From assembly GCA_040954595.2 (NCBI GenBank), contig CM082584.2, positions 7,006,001 through 7,070,000 of the forward strand: DNA of 64,000 bases, in the 5' to 3' direction. Every line of letters begins with the position of its first letter. The first letter of the stretch is position 1. Origin of the DNA: Balanoglossus misakiensis. Its lineage: Eukaryota > Hemichordata. The notes under the pieces were generated by a model. It did no database searches. It was not told the origin of the DNA and saw nothing but the letters and a program-made list of their open reading frames with translations. The position numbers and the translations under genes are program-made. This document shows, one piece after another, positions 38,212 through 50,600 of this stretch.

Positions 38212-38219
38212 TGACGTCA
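38212..38219. promoter_or_regulatory. CRE palindrome upstream of gene D
   Basis: Perfect TGACGTCA upstream of the gene D TATA-like element, paralleling the copy in the gene A promoter. Confidence 0.4.
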
Positions 38220-41200
38220 CCGGTCCCTGTATGCTGAGCGAAACGGAATAGGGTACCTCTAATTAAATTTAAACTGTAAGCGCCTATCAAAATGAAAGCA
38301 CGGGCCTTCCTGTGATCGGTGGCGAGTGCGCAGCCGCAGAAGTGGTGAGCGACAAGGGCCTGGAAGCACGATTTTTTCCAGAACAGGCCAGAATCACCAG
38401 TCGACAACAGCAAACGATGAGAATAGTCGCGGAAATTGTGTCGATTTTGATGTTGAAGAGTAAATTTTACCACATAATAACATTGAGTTTAATGCACAAA
38501 CGAATACGTGAATAATAACCTTCACTTGGAATTTCACTCAAACTGAAAATATATTCATTAGCAATTTTCATGAAAGTAGATGTTTTGAAAACTAAAAACA
38601 TTGCCAAAATTTCGTTGAATTTTGGAAATTAACTACACAAAAAGTCTGACGTGACTATTCTTCCTCGTGTAGGCATGTTATGTTGACTAACATTTATTTC
38701 CCCGACGACAACTGGCTGCTTATTTTTAATCTTAAATTGTAAAGTCGAAATTTTAGTTTTAAGATCGTAGCCGGATATCGCCAGAAACTCAATTATATTT
38801 TGTTGTTTTTGAATTAGGCTTGCATTCAGTTCCTTGTTAACCTGTTCGCGCAGTGTGTCAATCCGATCCGTCGATCATAAACCATTTCGTCATTTCGTCT
38901 CGCCAACCTGAGAAGTTTATATTAAATAAATATTACAAAAGCAACATTCGGCCCATTTTTCGACCGAATGATCGGAAAATAAAGTACTTAAAACCCGACG
39001 ACAAAAACTGACCTTTCATATCATATGACGTCATCACTTGGGGACGAATTAAAATTTTTTTTAGGAGTTCAAAATACACTTAGTGGTCACTAAGATATTA
39101 AAAACAGATAAATGAAGAGACCGCGTTGAGTTTGTGATGACGTCACGGGGGTATGCAAGGATTAAAGTTACAACGAATTTTTAAAGGTACTTGTGACATT
39201 TCGCGTGGGTTTTTCAAGCAAAATTCCGAGAAATTTTTTTTCCAAACAAACTATCTCTGTTTTCCTTTTCTTTCAAGAGTTGACAACACGCCCCCAATAA
39301 TGCGAGTCTGTAGAGCCGTTGTCTCTTACCGCGAATCGATCGTTTAAACACAATCATACAGAACATACCGTTAATGTTAACGTTCTCAAGATACCTGCGA
39401 TTAAAAGTATTTTCTCACGAATCCCGTAAGCCTCCCTAATAACTTTCTGTTTTCTGTCTCAACTAAAGTTTTGCGATAGTTCATTCGTCTTCATGGGACG
39501 ATGTCTTCGATACAGAATGCCCATGGATGATTTCACGTATCTCTGACGTCAGCAGAAATATGCATGCGTAATTTTGCTTACTGACAAAATTTATTTGTCA
39601 CGGGATGTCAACTAATTATCTTACACCCACGCCATAAGTTAATTTTCCGTCGGACGTGTTTTGTTCCGGTACGTTACCTCGGTAACTAAGATAAAGATAT
39701 GAAAACTTCATATAAGTAAATTAGTCAGCTCAGTTGTGATAATTTTTCAGATAAATCAAAACTGTAACAATACACAAGACTACCACTACCACGGTAGAAG
39801 TCTTAGTGTGATCACGGATTTTTGCAACACCTGGTCGCGAGAAATACCAACGATCACGGCTTGCGTCATTTCAAGTGGCTCTAAACGGCATTTTCTTCAA
39901 TTTTACCGGTTAATTTCTTTGATCCTCGCAGTTCTAAACTGAAGAATACAGAAGAGCCGGATACGTAAAGCCGATCCCTTATCGTTGACAAATAAACGCG
40001 CGTGCCGACCAAATTTGCTCCTATTTTTGAACTGTCAATACGTGTCACTAAAATGACCCAATCTGCGGATCAAACAATGGAAGACTGACAGTGTTTGTTC
40101 ACGTCTTCGTACTGCCAAGGTTCAACAATTCACGTTCATGTCGCCTTTGAACGGATCAGTTTGGCCTTACGTTGCACCCTGACCTACCAATGTGAATTGC
40201 CAAGTTTAGGTTTAGCAAGAATGAGATGATAATGTCTTGTTCTACGTTTTTCGGATTGTGATTGATATTCATAAAGAATATTTCCCATCAAATGTCTTAA
40301 AACCAATGCGTATGGCAAGTACATCTGCCCACAAAATATATACGATTCATGTGTCGCCATTTTCGTTCTGCGCGACTTTTGTTACACCGCGCATTAATCC
40401 AAGAAGCGACAGTCTTCCATCATAGTGACGTGGCAGAACGGATGGCATTGGCTGAAAAAAAGGTCGATCGATCAACAGCGGATTCGCCTTAATCCGCTCT
40501 AATCAAGTTTCTAATTGGTGGTTTTACGCGTACTTGGGACGCAATTAAGACTTGCCTTTGGGGTCCTCCAAGCCTGAATGGAAGCTGAGAATAGATCAAT
40601 ATCTCAAATGTCAAGAGTTTAACTTTAGTGCCACACATCGTTTAGACACCATTCTGTGAGAGATTAGTCATCAAGACAGGCTGAATTTTAAGTCGTGCTA
40701 GACTCGTTTATATTTGGTTCTGGTTTCAACCCTTTCGATTTTTTTCAGTCTTCAAAAATCCGTCCACTGCTCTGCGGTTGAAAGAGAGGTTTCCCTCGGT
40801 AGAGGGCGTTGAAATAATTGTATTATCATGGCTGTCACGATGCGGATCCTTGACCAGCTTGAGATTAATCATTCACTCGAGTGAGATCGATAGTAATTAG
40901 TACGCTGCACGTACTATAAGTAAACTTTCTTTCCTCTGAAAATGACTTTCTTGAATAGCCTAACCAAGGCGCGAAATTTCCGCAGGAATCAAAATATACA
41001 GTTATGACATTGAAAAATCAGAAAAATTCGTAGTGTTGCCCAGTTGATGGGGCGTATTTGGTCAACAAATAAGACACTTCGTCTAAAGTTGTCATCTTTT
41101 CAGGAACAACATCAAAATAAACACCGTGTCGTCACGGCGGTTCTGCGACACACAAGGTCTACATCTTATTAGGAGATGTGTCACGTTCCGATCTCGTGGG

Positions 41201-44200
41201 ATTTCCAAAAGAACTTCGTTTTCAGCAGAACTCAACCGGAAACAGACGATCCCAATGGACGTCACTGATTGGCCTGGAAGCGTGAAGAAAATTCGTTGGT
41301 AATGACTGATATTTGTACCGGTACTGTCTAGTCTGGATGACAGGACAACACATGAAGATGTGTTTCAATGACAGCTCAAAGGCTTTCGGTATCTTTAGAC
41401 TACCAGCCTATAGCAATACAATATAACGTTTTTCTGGCAGACGACACAGAATAAAAATGTGTCATTTGTGAAACGTATCCCACTTGGTGTAGATGATTCA
41501 TCAACAGTCATACGCGACGGGGGGGGAACTACATTGCCGCATGCTCAGCTAAAAAAGTCATTTTGTGACCGGACAAATTGAGACTAATTGTCGAAAGCGT
41601 CTGCGTTTGATTCAATCCATTACACCCTGGCTTCAGTCGTTTGTTAGAAACCCTGACGCTAATTTTTATGAGCACCGTTTCCCTGGAGTGAGACACAATG
41701 AATCAATGGAGTGTGTCACGTGTGAAGGTCTACTCCATTAACTGGAGATTTGGGATGACAATGAAAACGCGGATGTTGACTTTTGCCATTTAGAAGGATC
41801 CTGTAGTGAGTATGTCTGCGGCATATTTCCCAGAATCCAATTCACCTGGGACCCACGGGCGTTTTGACAAAGCACAATTATGTCCGATCGCTATTAAGAC
41901 GCCCTCCCATACAAACCTGGAGAGACGCTTGAACAATACGTGCACGCAAGCGCAGGCGAAAATGAGATAGAAAATAAAATGCTGCAGTAACGCCACCATT
42001 ATGATCGATATGGAGGAAAGTACATGTTCTGGTCTATGAGCTTTGCGATTGCTATACATCTTTCATGAATTCGCAAAGGTCGTTCGTCGTTTCAACTGAA
42101 CACATCGCTTCGGGCGGAATACTAAAAATCGTGACCAGTAGATTTTTTCCGTTTCCTTTCCAGTGAAATGCAACGGCAATTACTGTTTAAAAGAGCGCTG
42201 ACATGATCAATGAAAACAAAATTAGCTCATAATTGACAAGTGACGTTTCACTTTGTACAATAGAATGAAATAGAAAGGACAACAACTTGAAAGTCAGTAT
42301 CGTAGCACCTGAGGGCGCTATCTCCGATAAAATTGAAGGAACAAGTTATCCTCGTGTCGGCGAGTGCGTGGTTGTGGGTGAAAAGAATCTCATTATTTCT
42401 ACCCGTTGGATAAAAAAACACATACGAGTAAACTACCTGATTTGATAAATTTGGCAGTGATTATTATGTCAGTGTAAGATGCTTGTCTACCTGGCCAGTT
42501 TATAGGGAGGGAAATATTCGATGGAGAAACATGTTGACGGAAATTAAATTGTTTGCGCTCCATTCGTACAAATTCTCATCAGTTTCAACAAGACTCCTTG
42601 TAAACTGGTGTAATATTAACTTTAGGGCGATATAATTGCATTCTGGGTGTCATGTCTTCCTGAGTAGTTAAGCAGCTAGGCCAGGGAACGGACTTGTGTA
42701 ATAATGATCCATGATTTTTTTATATTGATGTAACGGACATTGCTAGCATTGTTCTGCTCAAAAGGACGTTAAACTAAGGTGAGTTAGTGTTTGGTTTGGT
42801 ACGCAAAAGCGCCATGGTAACACCACTGTGAACGACCCCGGTACCTCAAAGGTCGTTGATAAAGTCATACGTCCCCCGCACGGTAGCGACTTAGCGGTAA
42901 TCCCGGCGACATGAGATTTGATCCGCACCCCGTCAGTCAGCCCTTCATTTGTGCCAAGGCGATGAAAAGGGACACATAATTTTCATGTAAATTAATTTCA
43001 TATAAGGACAAAAGAAGTGACGTTTCCTTTCTTGTCTGTAAGGTGGGCACGTCATTCTTATTTGAGTAAACAGTGCAAAGTCATCTTATTACAGCGTTTG
43101 CGAAATAGCTGTGAGAGATATTACGTTACTCTTACATGCATGTAGGACTTTAATACCGTTCATTTTCACGATTCTAATTTTAAAATAAAATCAGTTCAAA
43201 CAGGTGTATTCACTCAGGGATGTGTGTATAAGTATCACTGACCATTGAATGTGAACTCATTTGCAAGTTCAAATTTGCTCAATTTTACAATTAAATATAT
43301 CAGCATTGACATTACATGTTTGAGAATAATTGTATGGCATCGTAATCCAATAATCAATTGCTATATTATACGTGACCGATTTGTTCGACAAAAACGACTA
43401 AAATGTCTAGGATTTTTGGTATTTCTCAGGCTGGGCTACGTATGTTTCTAAAATGTGTCATTTGAAGCAATGGCAGTCTTTCATAATAACTAATAAATAT
43501 GTAAAGAGATTAAAATCGGAAGTACAAAGGCCGAATACGTAGGCGAATATTAATTACAAAGCCCTCCACTCATGATTATAATGGATGGCACTCTGTCGTC
43601 TTGTAAATCAATGACATGAGATAAAATGTTAACAGTATGCCCGACAAACCCACTTTAGGATTTATGTCACTGTATGGGTTTAATATGGCTTCGTTTTAAT
43701 AGGCTTGGGCCCGGGAATATTTAAATTTAAGTTTCAATTCGGAGCGAAAATATATCTAGTGAAAGTTCTATCAGGTTAAAATTGACTCGTATAAAATAAG
43801 TAGACTAGCCATTACGAAATCACATACTTTTATGAATATATATTCTTTCATGAATAATAGATGCGCGTTTATTTTCCATTTTTTATCATTTTATTTTGTG
43901 TATGCGTGAAATCGAGCAGACGTGCCTTGTAAAATTCTCGATTGCTATTCTTTCATTTGTGCTTGTCACTGTAAATCAAATATCCTCACATTTTGAACGA
44001 ACCCTGGAGATAAATGGCTGGATCGATATTTATGTCACCAATGGCTTGCCTCTCTTTAATTTCGTGTGTTTTTTATCTCCATCGATCGCCCGTAGAACCT
44101 TGACCCATTTCTGAGTAGTCATGATGGAGACAAATCAAAATATGTCGGTCGGTCGGATGCAAGATACCGTGTTTTTTTAATATTCTGGTCGCCGCCATTT

Positions 44201-45009
44201 TATTCCTGACTTCCTACTTCCGCGTTCAAGTTTGGTTCCGGAACCATTGCTGGAAGTGAACGATGCATTTCATCCACCGTGCATTCGTTCGTTAAGCAAG
44301 TCAATACAGCCCGGCCCCAAATGCTGGAAAACATGAATTTTGTTGAACTTGTTTGCCGCGGGCCCCGACGCCTTTAGGTGACTGGGTCTTTTTAGTCCTA
44401 ATAGATAGCCCTGTCGCTGTGGCATCATAGGTAATGGGGTCCCTAGCAACCACTGGCTACTACAGTGCTGATGATAGCAACCTTTAAAATGCAGAACAGA
44501 CCGTTTTTTTTATCTGCAGAAGCAGTCCCAAAGTTTCGGATTCGTAACTCATGTAATATTTTTTGTCATACATCCAAAAAATTGCGTGTTTTTCTCTGAA
44601 ATACTTGTTTATCTTCTGATGTGTTTCATGGAGTTATTTTGATCATTACTGATATCTGGTTAACGTTGTGTGAAAGCGTGTGTTCCCCGGCAGTTTTTGT
44701 CGATTCGGTAGTATTATTCGTTGGACTACATACGAATAGGCTTTGGCGGGGAAGCACATTTTAGGGCTGAATTTTTATGGGGGACCTGCTGTCAGTCAGG
44801 ACAGTTCATGCCATACATTCTTTAGTTGACAACGCGACTGGGTCAAGAGCTTTACAATCTTCTGAATTCTCCATGTAGCCATTGGACCTAGTGTCCGATT
44901 TTTGCACCGAGAAAAGAAAATACAAAAAGTCAAATTTTACTGAATTGTTTTATTTTGATGACAGAAGTGCGACCTGTGTTTTGCGTCTGTAAGATTGCTT
45001 GAGTGGGGT
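38220..45009. other. Gene-poor region between gene D and the CUB/lectin gene
   Basis: About 6.8 kb with only short overlapping frames, the longest about 89 codons, none with domain or splice support. Three CRE palindromes sit at 39026-39033, 39138-39145 and 39544-39551. A YY1-like GCCGCCATTTT (44191-44201) lies about 1.1 kb upstream of the CUB/lectin start codon. Confidence 0.45.
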
Positions 45010-45025
45010 TCAAGGAGCTCCTTGA
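45010..45025. promoter_or_regulatory. 16-base perfect palindrome upstream of the CUB/lectin gene
   Basis: TCAAGGAGCTCCTTGA is self-complementary over all 16 bases and lies about 280 bases before the start codon. Each arm contains TCAAGG, like the half site of some orphan nuclear receptors. A regulatory role is inference. Confidence 0.3.
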
Positions 45026-45301
45026 CGACGTTTTTGGAGCTCTGGAGTGTCCGGTCGGGCGTTTACTGAACCGTGGAACTCCTTATCAGAGAACCAATTT
45101 ATTAGAAGGGTCATATATGCGTCGGGGCATCTGTATGTGTGGGTTGTTGAGTCTCTGACCACACCTTACTCTGGCCTGAGTTTTAATTGCGAGGTGCTCA
45201 GGAAAGGTGCGGCCGAGCGTGTGAGAGAAAAAAAAAGTGACCGCGGCTTCATTTTGTTACCTGGCAGGAGACACCACGCAAGTGATGCGCAGACGGTGAC
45301 G

Positions 45302-45377
45302 ATGAGGAAAAGACGGAGAAGTTGTACGGACGCCGCGGCGGCCGCTTTTGCCCTGCTCCTGGTCGTTTGCTCTGAAG
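45302..45377 (+). CDS. Signal-peptide exon of the CUB/lectin gene
   Basis: ATG at 45302 opens MRKRRRSC, an Ala-rich stretch and ALLLVVCSE, a basic head followed by a hydrophobic core. It ends GAAG|GTATGT in phase 1, as CUB1 requires. A short upstream frame (ATG CGC AGA CGG TGA) lies in the leader. The next intron is 8406 bases. Confidence 0.8.
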
Positions 45378-47574
45378 GTATGTTGTGTTCGCAATACCAG
45401 GTGTAATTTGGGAACCAGACTGGGGGCCAAAACACTTCCATCGCACAAGCGTGCGCGTGTTTAATGTAAACGATCATTTCTGGTCACGAGTGCTTCGGAA
45501 GTGCTCGTCGGAACTCGAGCACCTGTTAAATAATACAATATAGGGCCTACTGTATTGTTGTCCGCGATTGTTGTTTTCTTCTACAATGAAAAGTAGATGT
45601 AACGTTTTACTAGCGCGCCGCGGAGTGGTTCTTCAAGCCATACTGAGAACCCGTTAACTTTTATTGAAATTGACTTCAAATTCAGTCTGGGGGTTCTTGA
45701 GTGTGACTTCTTTCGTTTCATGCCCGCTGATTTTCAATATGGCTTCTCCTAACAGAGCAACAAGTCGCGCGTCGCACAGTTCTAAGCCTCCTTAATTCCC
45801 GGGGAGATCAGGACCACTCATAAACTGTGAATGTAGCTGTTCTTTATATTTATACTGCACAGTTACCTTATGCAGACAGAGAGAGAGGGTCACTTTGGCA
45901 CAAATTCTAACAATCCTGGCATAGCGCAAAGGTGTACAGATCGATACAAAAGTCATCCATACGAGTTCCCACGTACCACGATCCAACATTATTCCTGCTT
46001 AAAGTTTAGGCGCAAACTTGTACCGGGCAACGATCTGCGCAGCACACATTCGACCCCATTCGACTTGAATGCGCTGATATTGAGACAAGATAGACAGCTG
46101 ACAGCGCTGCCGATGATAACGTCCATAGCTACCGCAAACGCCGCGCGCCGGCACGCTACAACAATATAAGTCTCGCTCGACTTTCATTCCAGTCTGTTTC
46201 CTCTTTTTTGAAAGCTGTGCAAGAGTTGCATGCTACGCGACGTTACAAGCTCATACTTTCGTTCATAGCCTAACCACTCAACATAACGATCGAATGCTCA
46301 CCGTGATTAACATTTTCACTCTGACTGCAAGTGGTCACCAGACTCTATGCATTATTTTGGCAAGCCGTGGAAAAACCATAAAAACACCTTCTAACGGAAA
46401 ACGACTGTTTTTGACATGTGAATGTCCCTTTGTGGGTTTTGGTGGAGAATACACTCCCATGCAGGATGCCACTGACGTGCTGGCCTTCGCTGCTAAGGCG
46501 CAGACCTTGATCTCCCAATGCCATATAAACACTAATGTGCTGTTAACTTAACGCAATATAGATATGGCAATTGTTTTCCGACTCGACACACCAGTTTAGA
46601 CTGTGTGGATTTTTTATTGACATGTCTGACATGCGACACGCAAAATGACCATGAGGTATCCTACTTGTCATGTAAAATAATGATAAATGATAAAATTGTG
46701 CGTTTAATATCGTAACAAAAACGAATAATATACACAAAATTCGAAACTGTGAGAAATAGATCCATAACAATGGGAATGTAACTGATGTTCAAACGCCTGT
46801 ATGTGGTTTGTAATGTGATGGCTTGGGGGAATTAATTTGATTGCACAAGCACCCGATGACCTCACATTCTGCTTTGAAGAGCATATTTGCGATATTTAAA
46901 AGAAATACCAATCCCACTTCAGTGACAGAAACCTAGAGACGGTTTCCATGGTGCATAGCAACAAAAACCGCTCGGTCGCCGGTAAACTGCAACCTGTTGG
47001 AATGGATTCTGTTGGGCAACTGTTTACCCAATGACGTGATAGGTTTCAAGTCCGCGTTCGGAAGTGACCTTGATGGGACACTCAGATACAATTTGACCCA
47101 ATTTGAATATCGATGACATTCAAACGGAGCCGGGGGGTCACACCTGTTGGTCGGCCACCTCAGGTCAGTCAAAAGCTGTAGCCTGACCTTACCCCACCTT
47201 GCTCCGAGATACGTCAAGCTACAAAATTAATGTATATCCTTTATTGTTCTCATTGCATCATTGTGCATTGTGATTCAGCAGAATTCGACCTCCGTCTTGT
47301 CTTCAAGTTCATGCGTAGGCGGGAGGGCGGGTGAGAGACAAAAGTTGCATGAGCAAAGTCCAGCCCTCTTGCAACCACGCCTGTAGAGTAATTTGTAGCC
47401 GATGCCCAAGTTAAGATTTAAAGGGACCATCTTATCGAAGACCCAATTACAAATTCCGCCGTTTAACATCGAGTACATTTTCATTGAATCGAGTACGGTC
47501 TGTGCCGAATACAGAAAACCATCTGCTTTTAACCGTTAACAATATTATTAAATTATCTTTATACTATATATGTT

Positions 47575-47664
<90 letters not shown>

Positions 47665-50600
47665 CAAATATATGTATATTCTGATATGATCTATTTGAAT
47701 TCATGTGTTTGTGATTCATCCTCCTGTCTGTATGTCTCTATAGAATGATGATTATCAGTACTTCTCTTCCATGTATCTTCCTCTCGTGTCCTAAAACATT
47801 CTGTCAAAATTGTTGAGTAACGTGTGTGAGAGAATGAATTGTGAGTTAAATGATTCAGATTCTGTCAGTAGCAACTTAAATATGTTAACAAGTTTGCATT
47901 CCCTACACATATCCAGGGGTCTACATCCACTACAAGTACCCAATTGTTATAATAGGAAAGTTCAAATGTACCGTTCAACTTCCACATTGGTCCGTTACCA
48001 AGGGATGTGATGAAGTAATATTATCACTTGGTAACGTGCTGGTTACCAGTGAATCTCAGTTCGGCCATTTTTGGTCGAAGCAATTCGCGCATGAGTCCCG
48101 CGGTCCAGACTCATTTGTTATAACATTTGCATAAGTGGTGACGTTGACGTTTTGACACTACGGTACACCCCGTGTATTGTCATCACTCACGTGACCTTTG
48201 ACCTAGTCACCGAAATACTTCTCTCAAGTACAACATTTCCATTGTTTGCGACGGCCGGGCGGTTCGGTTCGCGACAGGGTTCAGGGACTGTCGACGTCAT
48301 AAATCACACGCCTACCTGCATAGGCCTTAAGATTCTGGGTAACTAGACCATCTGGGAGGCCTTGTTAGTGAAAGCCATTTCTGCTGTTGCTACAAGTGAG
48401 CGTCATCTGCCCAGAGTTATCAAATTGGCACGATGGATGTGCGTGGGGCGGTAAGGGAGTGGGGGTGGCGATTGATTTGGTCGGCAATCATTTCAGTAGC
48501 GCTGAACATTGGAATACTCTGAGATACCGCTACGATCACTTCTGCACTTTATGGCACAAAATGATCAAGAGATGTCTACTTTGCAAATTTGCTCCAAGCC
48601 AAAAACGAGTTTCGGCAACCATTTCATATGTGCAGGGTAACTCCGCACCCGTTCAGTCATCACTACTCTCCGTCGTGTCTACTCAAAACCCTCAGTGGGG
48701 TGTGTGTTTTGTAAAGTCCACCTGAGCAATCATGAGGTTCACACGTGAGCAGTGAACGAGCCTGAACAAAACTTGATCTCCGGGTCAATGAAATCAGACT
48801 GGAATTCATGTGAATGTCGTTATATTTGAACTATTGATAATTTTGGCTTGGAAACGCACACGAACGCGACGCTGGTGCATATCATGTATACAACACGCTA
48901 TATAAACAGAAAACTTTACCATGAAGAAATTAATGCATTTGGTGTGGTAAAAAAATGCATTAAGTGTTGTATGCGGATCGAATATTAATTCACAATTGCA
49001 TATATTTATCAATTTCTCGTCTTGGGCATTTTACATTTTTAGATTAGCTCTTCAAAAATGGAATGGAAGATCAGTTTTGTGAAGAAAATATTACATTTGT
49101 TGTAACCGTGGGGAAAATGGCACCCAGTCTATTATGCGAAATTGTGCAAATTAAGCTTACTCATTTAACGACCCACGCGGCTGCATAAAGTTTTAGAAAC
49201 ACTACGCCCTTGTACTAGGACTCTGCTCAGCGTGGTGGGTTGTTAAAATTTGACCAAATTGTTCTGTAGCCAGTCTTGGCATATTGGATTATTGATTTGG
49301 ACCACAGTACAGGACAGGCCTTCATTGATGTGTTGCGGCCAAATGTCACATAGTATAGTTAAGAGGCCAATCTGTAAACTGCACTTGAAAAAAACCGCTT
49401 TGACATATCATGAATTCACACTAGTAGCTAGTAGTCTCACTGCTTGGGTGGTCGTATGCGTATTTTGATATGAGGCCAGCACATTGAAGGTAGCTCGCGG
49501 TAATATACTGCTTTGACTTCAATCCAACTTGGTCAGTAAAATGACTAACTCAGATTTTGAAGGATTCTGTCGCAACTAAACATACCATAATATATAACTT
49601 CATCATACAGGGGTCATACTTAGCCAGTTGCGATAAACTATTGAATGTAGCAAGACACACAATACTGTTACAGACAACCAAGCGGACAGGGCCACGATCT
49701 TCAACCCTTCTAACTTTATGACTAAATTAATAACACTAAATCGTATGTATAATATGTATCCTTTGTGTAAAACTATAAAACGGGTTATGATACGTGTGCT
49801 ATTCGTGCTGCAAAGTGCGAGGGGCAATAATGTTATCGTTGTATCACGTAAGTATCAGAGGCGCCGGCAACTTCGCTGCACTTTGCTGCAACAAGAGCCC
49901 AACGCCCACTGTCGTAAATTCCGGGGGTGCGACTCTTAAATAGTGCAAAAGTCAATGTGCAGCGGCATTCCGATGTAAATCTCCACTCGACAAACAATGC
50001 ACTTTGGGGATCAATATTGATCACTTAACGTCAGTTTACTGATTTATTTTGTAACGATGGCCGAATTTTTGTAGAATGAGTTGGCGGAGGGGGGGGGGGG
50101 GTTGAGTGTGAGGTCGACGGACTCTGAATCTCGAATGTTCCACTGTGCTAGAATGTAATATACTTGTAACAAGGTACGCCACAAGACGTGAAAGTTTATG
50201 GCAGATACATTCACGATAGTTTTTCAAGTTTTGATCCCCTTTTCCAAGTTTTAATCCAGACCTGATTAATTGGCGATTATGCCAGATATGACCCGACCAT
50301 TTGCGAATTATACATTCCAAGAACTAGGACACGACGACTTTCTGTGGCAGCGGTTGCTTTCACCTTTTCCAAGAAACGCGCTCCTTCAGAGAAACCGCCA
50401 ACATCGTGTTTCTCGCGTCCCAGAATTCCTGGCATGACGGAGGAACATGCGTGGGCGGCGGAGAGATGGCGAATGGAAAAAAAAGGTTGTTCACCGAGTA
50501 CGTATGCCCCGGGGTCAGGCGGTCAATTCTTGCAGCATGCAGTGGCGCCACAAGCAGTGTGTACCGGGACAGTTTGTCCTACATATATCCGACCAATATT

